A stretch of DNA of 64,000 nucleotides from Liolophura sinensis (taxonomy: Eukaryota; Mollusca; Polyplacophora; Chitonida; Chitonidae): assembly GCF_032854445.1 (NCBI RefSeq), contig NC_088307.1, positions 26,884,547 through 26,948,546 of the forward strand, in the 5' to 3' direction. The position numbers were made by a program, and so were the translations under genes. Position 1 is the first letter of the stretch; each line of letters starts with the position of its first letter. Below, one piece after another: positions 1 through 9,920 of the stretch. The notes beneath the pieces are model-generated. The model ran no database searches, was not told the origin of the DNA, and saw nothing but the letters and a program-made list of their open reading frames with translations.

Positions 1-2808
1 GGTATGATAAGGACTGTCACAAAGCCATTAAAGACCGCAAAAAGGCCGAGCGAAATTTTAATATATGTCCTGATGATAATAACTTAAACCAGGTTCGTAT
101 TTTTAGAGCTAAGGCTCGTCGATTACTCAAGTCCAAGAGACGATCTTGTTGGCGGAACTTTGTTTCGGGCATTACGTCAAAAACACCCATGCGTAAGGTC
201 TGGAACCTGGTTCAGAAATTTAATGGCAAAAATATTAAAGCAAAAGTTCAGCATTTAAAAGATGGAGATAATACATTAACCTCTCCATCTAATATAGCCA
301 ATAAATTAGCTGAAACAATTTCCACGAAATCTTCTTCTGAGAACTATACTAAAGAATTCCAACATATTAAAAACCAGAAGGAGAAAATTAAATTGCCCTT
401 TTCTTCTAAGAACTTAGAAAATTATAATCGTCCGTTTAATATCGAAGAAGATAAGACTGCATTAAAAAGGCCCACGGTACTGCTTGTGGTCCTGATAACG
501 TATACTATAAGTTTCTGAATCATTTACCACCAGAGTCACTGGAGACTCTCTTGGACTTGCTTAATGATATTTGGATAACTGGTAATTTTCCAACCTCATG
601 AGGGAGGCGTGTATCATCCCGGTTCCCAAACCGGGTAAGGATCATACTGATCCAAATAATTACCGTCCCATATCTCTTACCAGCTGTGTCTGTAAGACTA
701 TGGAACGGATGATAAATCATAGACTTGTTTGGTTTCTTGAAACCAACAAGTTACTTTCTGATATTCAATGCGGTTTTCGTCAAGGTAGATCCACTATGGA
801 TCACCTTGTTCGATTCGAAACCTTTATTCGCGATGGCTTCATCAATAATGAACATGTGGTGTCCATATTTTTCGACCTTGAAAAGGCCTACGACACCACA
901 CCATGGAAATATGGTATTTTAAAAGACCTCGCAGATATGGGTCTTAAAGGTCGCTTATCTATATTTATATCTCAATTTTTATCTGATCGTGAGTTTAAGG
1001 TACGGGTTGGGTCCACTCTTTCTGACTCTTATGAGCAGGAAATGGGTGTACCCCAGGGCAGCATTCTATCACCAACTCTGTTTAGCATAAAAATAAATAA
1101 CCTAGCAAAAGCATTAACATCTGGCATACAGGGTTCTTTATACGTGGATGATTTCTTTATATGCTACCGAGCCAAGAATATGAATAATATCAAACGTCAG
1201 TTGCAGCTTTGTCTCAATAAGATCGAGAAATGGGTTTAAGATTTTCAACGTCTAAAACCGTCGGTATGCATTTTTGTAATAAACGGAAACTTCATCTTGA
1301 CACTGAGCTTAATTTTTGTGGTGAACAGATTAAAATTGTTGGAGAAACAAAATTTTTAGGTATAATATTTGATAGTAAACTATCTTTTATACCTCATATC
1401 AAAATGCTTATAGCTAAATGTACAAAGGCTCTCGATGTAATTGAGGTCGTGTCTAGGTCGATTGGGGTGCTGACCGATCAGTTTTACTTAACTTGTATCG
1501 ATCTCTGGTGAGGTCTAAATTGGACTATGGATGCATCATTTACGGTTCCGCTAGGAAGTCGTACATTAAAATGTTGGATCCTGTCCATCACCAAGGTTTG
1601 AGGCTCAGCCTTGGTGCTTTTAGAACCTCACCAGTAGAAAGTTTATACGTGGAGGCAAATGAACCTTCTTTATATCACCGACGTATAAAACTGAGCCTTC
1701 AATATGCTACTAAGCTTAAAGCTCATCCAACAAACCCTGCCTACGACTGTGTTTTCAATCCATTATATGTAGACAAATATATTAAATGTCCTAACAAGAT
1801 CCCTTCGTTCGGTGTTGGTGTTAAGGACCATACTGTCGAAGCCAACATTAAACTTGGGGACATAGCTCCGGTTTCTTTTCCGGAGTCGCCTCCATGGCTT
1901 CTTCCACAACCTAAATTAATATTTGATCTACGTAAATATAATAAATACAATACAAATTCTCTTATAATTCAGCAAGGTTTTGCTGAAATTAAGGCTAAAT
2001 ATTCGGATTATAAATGTATATATACTGATGGGTCAAAAGATGGGAACAGAGTTGTAGCTGTTTTAGAGCAGCGAGTTGCTTCTCTTCGTCTTCCATCCTC
2101 TTCGTCAATCTTTTCTGCAGAGGCCAGAGCTATACTCCTGGCCTTATCATATGTTTCTTCTGGGCATGCCCAGAGGGCAGTGATATGCAGCGACTCGCTT
2201 TCTTGCCTTTTGGCAATTCAGAATAATAAGTTTAAAAATCCGTTGATCCTCGAAATATTAGCCAAGCATAGAAAACAAAAATAAAAGAGGTAAAGATATC
2301 CTATTCTGCTGGATACCAAGTCATATTGGTATCCATGGAAACACAGTCGTAGACAGGAGGCAAAGGCTACCCTAAATTAATCCATATCAAAAGTTAAAAT
2401 CCCTTATACTGACATGAAGTCGAATATTCTTAAATATATTCGTCGCCTTTGGCAGGGTGAATGGACTTGCAGCAGATCCATAATAAACTGCATGCTATTC
2501 ATCCTGTCATTGGCTACAATGACTATACTTTCCAAATGTCTCGTAGAGACCAAGTAGTTTTAACTAGGTGTCGTATTGGGCATTCTCATCTGACACACAA
2601 TTTCATCTTAGATGGGAGCAGTGCTCCCGAGTGTGTTGGATGTGATGCTGAATACGGCATCAAACATATTCTGGTTGAGTGTGTGGGCTTTACTCATGTT
2701 CGGCAAAGATTCTACACAGTCAACTCTATATATGATTTATTTGACAGCATCGCTGGCGATGTTGTCATCAATTATTTGAAGGCCATTGGCCTATATCATA
2801 AATTATAA
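1..2808 (+). pseudogene. ORF2 remnant of copy A (RT, RNase H, CCHC)
   Basis: In a working element ORF2 would encode the endonuclease/reverse transcriptase that performs target-primed reverse transcription. Here the endonuclease is off the window. Visible RT blocks are FFDLEKAYDT (motif A), GVPQGSILSP (motif B) and YVDDFF (motif C, about 1141-1158). RNase H shows YTDGSKDG (about 2023-2046), SAEARAILLAL, CSDSLSCLL and WIPSHIGIHGN. The C-terminus has a CX2CX7HX4C motif. The frame is broken many times: a lost G near 597, an in-frame 3-nt insertion near 898, a 13-nt deletion near 1231 that removes the start of a conserved block, frame changes near 1470-1490, and a stop near 2282 followed by more indels near 2360 and 2460. 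It is a dead copy. Confidence 0.92.
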
Positions 2809-3037
2809 ATTGTAATTGTCATAAATATCCAGAGATAAACAGTTATATACATATAGATTCATACATGTACTATAACCCTGGTTTTCGAGTTTTAACTCTT
2901 ATTTTTCTTTTATACGATTTTAAACATGTCTGTACTTTTTGTTTTACTTTTGATGTTCATATTATCATATCGAAAACCTTAACCGTATCGCGTTTTCACT
3001 TTGTTCTCGCCACGAAATGAGCTGAAATATTGCCGAT

Positions 3038-3052
3038 ATGGCGTTAAGCCAT
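3038..3052 (+). promoter_or_regulatory. 3'-terminal stem-loop of the LINE family
   Basis: The 15-mer atggcgttaagccat folds into a 5-bp stem with a 5-nt loop immediately before the ATTC tail. The same site is present at the end of C (9888-9900), E (28115-28127), F (29485-29497) and G (37406-37418) with a 4-bp stem. It is altered in B (near 13033) and D (near 28595). The position fits the 3'-end signal that a non-LTR reverse transcriptase recognises; that role is inferred. Confidence 0.55.
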
Positions 3053-3071
3053 AATCATTCATTTATTCTTT

Positions 3072-3165
3072 CTAACGGATTTTCTGCGTATAATCGTATT
3101 TATAAGAGGTGGTAAAATTTGCATGCATCGGAATACCTATACACTGTTGATATGTGCTTTCAATG
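3072..3165 (-). pseudogene. Naiad (Penelope-like) RT fragment
   Basis: Read on the minus strand, this short stretch gives TYQQCIGIPM followed, after a gap, by YKYDYTQKIR and a stop. That matches motif B and the following EYDYMQKLL block of the larger Naiad element near 31490-37490. The segment between the two blocks is shortened and the sequence is more diverged than the main copy. It is an old fragment adjoining the tail of copy A. No other domain is visible. Confidence 0.5.
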
Positions 3166-3578
3166 ATTTTGACACAGGTATTATCAATCAGACAATACTG
3201 CTACCTTTTGCTATGTATTTAAGATCACGCGATCTCCCGGTAGCCTATTAAATCACATTAAGGCAATCTCACCAAACGTGATCATTTAGCGAGCAAAACG
3301 ATTGTGACCAGGTCAAAAAATATCAAGATTTTTAATTGACTGATGGAGCAGTTTGACTAGTTTCCGTCCGTCAGGTCATTTCGATTGGCAGCAGCGATCG
3401 GTCATGTCAGCTTAGGCCACTGGCATTTGGATATGCTGGCAAATCGTTACAGTTGATGAACTCCGCCAGAGAGATACCTTTTATACCCACCCGTTGCAAA
3501 TATGAGAAGAGGAGAAAAGAAACTCAAAATGCTGTTCTGTACATTCCGTATAAAGATCTGAAGTCTAAGAGAATGAAG
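3166..3578. other. Unique sequence left of copy B
   Basis: I see no gene or recognisable element here. An open frame that begins at 3453 is chance host sequence joined to the LINE copy B that starts at 3594. Confidence 0.4.
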
Positions 3579-3593
3579 TTAAAACTGGAGAGG
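3579..3593. repeat. Target-site duplication of copy B (partner 13068-13082)
   Basis: The 15-mer ttaaaactggagagg stands directly before copy B and again directly after its ATTC tail at 13068-13082. It brackets 9.5 kb, so everything between is one insertion later enlarged by copy C. Confidence 0.9.
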
Positions 3594-3989
3594 GGCAGTA
3601 ACAACATAAATGATAAGGGCAAGATAGTAGAAAACTTCTTATCTAACGAAGAACTGTGTTATTTCAATGATGGTTCTAACACCTATTTACATCCAGGTAA
3701 TGGCGCTTATTCTGCTATCGATCTCACTATCACAGATCCATCACTTCTCCTGGATTTTTCTTGGAAGGTGCATGACGATCTTTGTGGTAGTGACCATTTT
3801 CCTATAATCCTAGAGCATGTCACTTCTAATTCTTTAGAACGTGTAGGTAGGTGGAAATTCGATAAAGCGGATTGGATCGCATTTGAGATGTTCTGTGAGG
3901 CTGATATCACTCCAGAGACTCTCAAAGCAGCAGATGATCCTATGTTAAAATTTAATCAGCTTGTTTTAAAAGCCGCTGACAGAACTATA
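3594..3989 (+). mobile_element. LINE copy B, 5' piece (endonuclease part)
   Basis: This is the start of a 5'-truncated LINE. Its first bases fall inside the ORF2 endonuclease, just after the GDFNSHNPLWGS motif. The piece encodes the block ending in SAIDLTITDPS, the SDHFPI motif (about 3790) and the region up to the endonuclease-RT linker. It stops at agaactata, where copy C is inserted; the element resumes at 9931. 5' truncation is usual for target-primed reverse transcription that stops early. Confidence 0.93.
3980..3989. repeat. Target-site duplication of copy C (partner 9921-9930)
   Basis: The 10-mer cagaactata ends the first piece of copy B and recurs immediately after the tail of copy C at 9921-9930. 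Uninterrupted copies (for example near 6788 and 34307) have a single such site, which gives the empty-site structure. Confidence 0.92.
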
Positions 3990-4606
3990 ACCCCCCCCCC
4001 CCCCCCACCCGTGGGGTTTCCGGGGTTATAAGAATAGGACCTCAGCCCTCTAGGTATGCTTGTCGTAAAAGTCGACTAACCTAGAGCTCTCCTGTGTGAG
4101 CCCGGTGAATATAATAGGCTCACATCTTCTCGGTTGTGTGAGAGGCAACCGGGGAGCGACCTGTTTGCCGTGGGTTGCGACCCGTAATCTGCGAGGACGG
4201 GATCCTGGTGGCTGAGGGTGGGTTGGTCTTGCGAGATCCTCACGCCCAACACGCCACTTTGGCCCTTACTTGGAGAGAGACGGGAGGTCGGATGGACCCG
4301 GTCTGATCAATCGGCTTGGTCATGTCTTGCCTCTGCGTTGTCCCAGAATTTCTCCATAACACCACTCAATAAAGAATAAATGTTATTTCTGAAATTTCGT
4401 TTGCGGGACTACGGTTTGAGGCGGTGGTTCATGGGTCAATCGAGTAGATTGAATTTAACCTTTGGTATAAATCAATCTGTTCGAGTATACCTCATATGGA
4501 ATCCTTGGTGTCTTTCCTGCCGGGTATTCCCAGGTTCAGGCATCGCCCTTGTTGGCACTCCGTGGTGGGTGGGGAACATATGGGGTGAATTTTTAATATA
4601 TATATT
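3990..4606 (+). promoter_or_regulatory. 5' UTR / probable internal promoter, copy C
   Basis: About 600 bp without an ORF, shared with D, E and G. It opens with a C run (16 C from 3991), then acccgtgggg. A conserved hairpin follows: ctctagg at 4048-4054 pairs with cctagag at 4080-4086, with an inner gtcg/cgac pair. I-type elements normally carry an internal promoter in this region; no initiator can be proved by eye. The downstream half (from about 4380) is more variable between copies than the first 300 bp. Confidence 0.6.
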
Positions 4607-5969
4607 ATGAGTTCTATAAACCACTTTGCTAATGCTTCAAATATATCTATCCGAACTTCCTCCCAGCCCATTTTAGGTGCTGATAAAAAGAGGAAGTTGG
4701 AAATTTTATCTGATCCGCTTGATAATAGACAGGACAATTGGCCGGCTTTTATCGTTCTCTCCACAAGGAGTGAACAGAAGCCGGCCTCAAAAATTCATCC
4801 TTTTCTTCTAAAAAGGGCTTTAGAAGGCGCAGCAGGCACTTTAAAAACTGTTAAAAAACTACGATCCGGGGACATTCTCATCGAATGTTTCCGGAAACAA
4901 CAATCCAAAAATTTGTTATCTCTGAAGAATATCTCTGATATATCTGTTTATACATCCCCTCAAAATTCCCTGAACAGCTGTCAGGGGATAATACGTGATA
5001 GGGATGGTGATATCATTGATTTATCCGAAGAAGAAATTTGTTCTGAATTGAAACCACAGGGTGTTGCCAAAGTGAAGCGTTTCACAACAAAAAAAAGCTG
5101 GCAACATCATTAAATTAAATACATACCTTTTGACCTTTAACAGTACGTCTCTGCCATCCTATATCTACATTGGCCCGTATAGGGTTAATGTCGATTTATA
5201 TATCCCTAACCCTACACGGTGTTTTACTTGTCAGAAATTTGGCCACGGCAAGGGCCAATGCAAAAATAAACTTGTTTGTTTCAGATGCGGCAGCGAAGGT
5301 CATGATGGTTTCGACTGTAGCAGCACAGTTAAGTGCTGCAATTGCGGTGGAGATCACATGGCCTCCTCTAGAGACTGTCCGCTTTTCCTTAAGGAAAAAC
5401 AAATAATAAATTTAAAAACAAGAAACAATATCTCTTATCAGGAGGCCCGAAAATTGGCCTCCCTTTCTAATAATTTACCGCAGCCTTCGTTTGCCAATGT
5501 GGTCAAGCCGGTAGCATCTGTTGCTACTCAAACTTCACTGACTTGGCCCATTGGAAACGACAAACCTAGTTCTATAGTCTTACAGCCTTCTGCTCAACCT
5601 GCCCATAATTCCTGTTCAACCCAGACCAATACAGTAAATCAAAAAACCCCAGTAAATAACACACAACAAATTGATAGACCTGAACATAATCAAACCAAAA
5701 ACAAAGCTGCCAAAAGTAAATCTGAAAATCAATTTCATAATGAAAATCATAAACCTAGTGGTCCCACGGAACGTCCATCTAAGGCCACTAGGGACCCTGT
5801 CCAAACTTTTAATAGGTTTGGATCGTTGGAGGACGTTGCTCCTTCAACATCAGATGCGGATGTGATGGATACATCACCCGCACCAGGGAGATCTTGCAGC
5901 CGATCTCCACGGAAGGGTCGTCCGCGGTCCAAACATAAAGATAAATCCCCCATACGCCTTCCTCCATAA
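4607..5969 (+). pseudogene. ORF1 (gag-like RNA-binding protein), copy C
   Basis: ORF1 proteins of I-type LINEs coat the element RNA. The start at 4607 gives MSSINHFANASN. The N-terminal half has the conserved blocks KPASKIHPFLLKRALEGAAG and RSGDILIECFRKQQ, which may form an RRM-like fold. Next come three zinc knuckles at about 5215-5375: CFTCQKFGHGKGQC (CX2CX4HX4C), CFRCGSEGHDGFDC (same spacing) and CNCGGDHMASSRDC (odd spacing). The tail is rich in S, T, Q, N and K and ends KSPIRLPP. One extra A in the A-run near 5090-5097 shifts the frame, splitting the gene into 4607-5113 and a second part read through 5969; otherwise it is complete. The stop overlaps the ORF2 start. Confidence 0.88.
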
Positions 5970-5971
5970 TG
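5967..5971 (+). promoter_or_regulatory. UAAUG stop-start junction, copy C
   Basis: The ORF1 stop TAA (5967-5969) shares its last A with the ORF2 ATG (5969-5971). The same pentamer is at the same place in D, E and G. UAAUG is the junction shown to couple translation by termination-reinitiation in the silkworm LINE SART1; use of the same mechanism here is inferred. Confidence 0.7.
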
Positions 5972-8900
5972 TCTTCTTTAGATAAAATTATACAGTTGAA
6001 TTGTCGAGGCCTTAAGGTAAATTTTATTGAGATAATACAACTTGTTCAGTCATTAAATCCTATTGCCCTTTGTCTTCAGGAAACTCACCTGAAGACATCT
6101 GACAAAGATAAATTATCTTAAAAATTATTCATTATACAGCACTTACTCAAATGAAGAAGAGCGAGCTGCAGGCGGCTCTTCGATCTTCATAAATAACAAT
6201 ATTATACACAGCTCTATTGCTCTGCATACAGAGCTTCAGGCTGTGGCCGTGCGTGTTTCATTGTCTGAAACAATCACATTATGTTCAGTGTATATTCCTC
6301 CTAACATTTCTTTGTCAGCTTTACAGTTACATAATCTAATAGAACAATTGCCAAAACCGTTTATAATACTGGGTGATTTTAATTCCCATAACCCCCTATG
6401 GGGCAGTAACACCATAAATAATAAGGGCAAGATAGTCGAAGACTTCTTATCGAAGGAGGAACTGTGTTATTTCAATGATGGTTCTAATACCTATTTACAT
6501 CCGGGTAATGGCACTTATTCTGCTATCGATCTCACTATCACAGATCCATCACTTCTCCCTGATTTTTCTTGGAAGGTGCATGACGATCTTTGTGGTAGTG
6601 ACCAATTTCCTATAATCCTAGAGCATATCACTTCTAATTCTTTAGAACGTGTAGCTAGGTGGAAATTCGATAAAGCAGATTGGATCGCATTTGAGATGTT
6701 TTGTGAGGCTGATATCACCTCAGAAGCTCTCAGTGTAGCAGATGATCCTATATTAAAATTTAATGAGCTTGTTTTACAAGCGGCTGACAGAACTATCCCT
6801 AAGACCTCGACAAATCCAAAATCCAAAAGTAAACCCTGGTATGATCAGGACTGTCGCAAAGCCATTAAGGACCGCAAAAAGGCCGAGCGAAATTTTAATA
6901 CATGTCCTACTGATAATAACTTAAACCAGGTTCGTATTTTTAGAGCTAAGGCTCGTCGATTACTCAAGTCCAAGAGACGATCTTGTTGGCGAAACTTTGT
7001 TTCGGGCATTACGTCAAAAACACCCATGCGTAAGGTGTGAAACATGGTTCAGAAACTTAAGGGCAAAAATAATAAAGCAAAAGTTCAGCATTTAAAAGAT
7101 GGAGATAATATATTAACCTCTCCACCCGATATAGCTAATAAACTAGCTGAAACAATTTCAAACAAATCTTCTTCTGAGAACTATAATAAAGAATTCCAAC
7201 GTATTAAAAACCGGAAGGAGAAAATTAAATTGCCCTTTTCTTCTAAGAATTTAGAAGATTATAATCATCCTTTTAATATCGAGGAACTTAAAACTGCATT
7301 AAAAAAGGCCCACGATACTGCCTGTGGTCAAGATAATGTATATTATAAGTTTCTGAACCATTTACCACCTGAGCCACTGGAGACTCTCTTGGACTTGATT
7401 AATGATATTTGGATAACTGGTAATTTTCCACCATCATGGAGGGAGGCGTGTATTATTCCGGTTCCCAAACCGGGTAAGGATCATACTGATCCAAATAATT
7501 ACCGTCCCATAGCTCTTACCAGCTGTGTCTGTAAGACTATGGAACGGATGATTAATGATAGACTTGTTTGGTTTCTTGAAACCAACAAGCTTTTATCTAA
7601 TATTCAATGTGGTTTTCGGCAAGGTAGATCTACCATGGATCACCTTGTTCGATTCGTAACCTTTATTCGCGATGGCTTCATCAATAATGAACATGTGGTG
7701 TCCATATTTTTCGACCTTGAAAAGGCTTACGACACCACATGGAAATATGGTATTTTAAAAGATCTCGCGAATATGGGCCTAAAAGGTCGCTTACCTATAC
7801 TTATATCCGATATTTTATCTGATCGTCAGTTTAAGGTACGGGTGGGGTCCACTCATTCTGACTCTTATGAGCAGGAAATGGGTGTACCCCAGGGCAGTAT
7901 TCTATCACCAACTCTGTTTAGCATAAAAATAAATAGCCTAGCAAAAACATTAACATCGGGCACAGAGGGTTCTTTATACGTCGATGATGTCCTTATATGC
8001 TACCGAGCTAAGAATATGAATAATATCGAACGTCAGTTGCAGCTTTGTCTCAATAAGATCGAGAAATGGGCAACTGAAAACGGTTTTAGATTTTCAACGT
8101 CTAAAACCGTCGGTATGCATTTTTGTAACAAACGGAAACTTCATCTTGACCCTGAGCTTTATTTTTGTGGTGAACAGGTTAAAATTGTTGGAGAAACAAA
8201 ATTTTTAGGTATAATATTTGATAGTAAACTATCTTTTATACCTCATATTAAAATGCTTAAAGCTAAATGTACAAAGGCTCTCGATATAATTAAGGTCGTG
8301 TCTAGCACCGATTGGGGTGCTGACCGATCAGTTTTTATTTAATTTATATCGTTCTCTGGTGAGGTCTAAATTGGACTATGGATCCATCATTTACGGTTCC
8401 GCTAGGAAGTCGTACATTAAAATGTTGGATCCTGTTCATCACCAAGATTTGAGGCTCAGCCTTGGTGCTTTTAGAACTTCACCAGTAGAAAGTTTATACG
8501 TGGAGGCAAATGAGCCTTCTTTATATAACCGACGTATAAAACTTAGCCTTCAATATGCTACAAAGCTTAAAGCACATCCAACAAACCCTGCCTACGACTG
8601 TGTTTTCTATCCATTGTATGTAAACAAATATATTAAATGTCCTAACAAGATCCCTTCGTTCGGTCTTCGTATACGGGACCATATTGTGGGAGCTAACATC
8701 AAGCTGGAGGATATAGCTCCGGTGTCTTTTCCGGAGTCTCCTCCATGGCTTCTCCCACAACCTAAACTAATATTTGATCTACGTAAATATAATAAATCCA
8801 ATATAAATCCTCTTATAATTCAGCAAGATTTTGCTGAAATTAAAGCTAATTATATGGATTATAAATTTATATATACTGACGGGTCGAAGGATGGAGACAG

Positions 8901-9694
8901 GGTTGCGACTGCGGCTGTCATGGAGCAGCGGGTCTCTTCCTTTCGTCTTCCATCCTCTTCTTGAATATTCTCTGCCGAGGCCAGAGGTATACTCCTGGCC
9001 TTATCATATGTTTCTTCTGGGTGTGCCCAGAGGGCAATGATATGCACTGACTCGTTGTCTTGCCTATTGGCAATACAGAATAATAAATTTAAAAATCCCT
9101 TGATCCTTCAAATTTTAGCTATACATAGGAAATTAATTAGAAGAGGTAAAGATATTATATTCTGCTGGATACCAAGTCATATTGGTATCCATGGAAGCAC
9201 AGTCGCAGACAGGGAGGCGAAAGCTGCCCTAAATAAACCCATATCTAAGATAAAAAATCCCTTATACTGACATGAAGTCCAATATTCTTAAATATATTCG
9301 TTGCCTTTGGCAGGGTGAATGGAACTTGCAGTTCCATAATAAACTGCATGCTATTCATCCGGTCATTGGCTATAATTCATATACACTTGATATGTCTCGT
9401 AGAGACCAAGTCGTTTTAACGAGATGCCGTATTGGACATTCTCATCTGACACACAATTTCATCTTGGATGGGAGCAGTGCTCCCGAGTGTGTTGGATGTG
9501 ATGCTCAATATGGCATCAAACATATTCTGGTTGACTGTGTAGACTTTGCCCATGTTCGGCAGAGATTCTACACGGTCAACTCTATATATGATTTATTTGA
9601 CAGCATCGCTGGCAATGTTGTCATAAATTATTTGAAGGCCATTGGCCTATATCATAAAATATCAATTTTAATTGTCATAAATATCTATAGATAA
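5969..9694 (+). pseudogene. ORF2 (EN-RT-RNase H), copy C
   Basis: Full-length polyprotein, broken. Endonuclease: LNCRGLKVNF (usual W changed to L), QETHLK, GDFNSHNPLWGS (about 6373-6408), SDQFPI (usual H of SDHFPI changed to Q). RT: FFDLEKAYDT, GVPQGSILSP and YVDDVL. RNase H: YTDGSKDGDR, SAEARG, CTDSLSCLL, WIPSHIGIHGS. C-terminal CX2CX7HX4C. Breaks: a 2-nt loss near 6112, W to TGA near 7037, a frame change near 8330, S to TGA near 8962, an extra A near 9253, and loss of the normal stop (TAA to TCA), which adds 12 residues up to 9694. The two changed endonuclease residues suggest decay or an already poor source copy. Confidence 0.9.
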
Positions 9695-9920
9695 ACAGTT
9701 ATATATATTTATACATGTACTATAACCCTGGTTTTCGAGTTTTAAATCTTATTTTTCTTTTATTCGATTTTAATCACGTCTGTAATTTTTGTTTTACTTT
9801 TGGTGTTCATATTATCATATCGAAAACCTTAACCGTCTCTTGCTTTCACCTTGTTCTCGCCACGGTATGGCTGAAATATTGCCGATGTGGCGTTAAGCCA
9901 TAATCATTTATTCATTTATT

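Larger units (their letters stand above)
1..3068 (+). mobile_element. I-superfamily LINE, copy A (cut by window edge)
   Basis: This is the 3' half of a non-LTR retrotransposon whose 5' part lies outside the window. It starts in ORF2 just after the endonuclease domain and runs through reverse transcriptase, RNase H and the C-terminal zinc motif. The 3' UTR ends at a small stem-loop and a short tail of ATTC/ATTT units (3053-3068). The sequence is colinear with the six other copies in this window, most by eye over 90% identical. It appears to have landed beside or inside an older Naiad fragment that begins at about 3072. No target duplication can be checked because the left end is missing. Confidence 0.93.
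3990..9920 (+). mobile_element. LINE copy C, full length, nested in copy B
   Basis: A complete 5.9-kb element: 5' UTR, ORF1 (4607-5969), UAAUG junction, ORF2 (from 5969), 3' UTR and a tail of ATTT/ATTC units. It is flanked by a 10-bp target duplication inside ORF2 of copy B, at the endonuclease-RT linker. All ORFs carry stops or frameshifts, so it is not autonomous now. Its 5' end has an expanded C run not seen in D, E or G. Confidence 0.95.

Noticed and set aside
3453-3593. N-terminal extension of an endonuclease protein
   Set aside because: The open frame only happens to join host DNA to the truncated LINE copy B; the 15-bp target duplication marks the true boundary.
5616-5953. Minus-strand ORFs across LINE ORF1 as genes
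   Set aside because: They are antisense shadows of the zinc-knuckle and low-complexity parts of ORF1 and recur in each copy for that reason.
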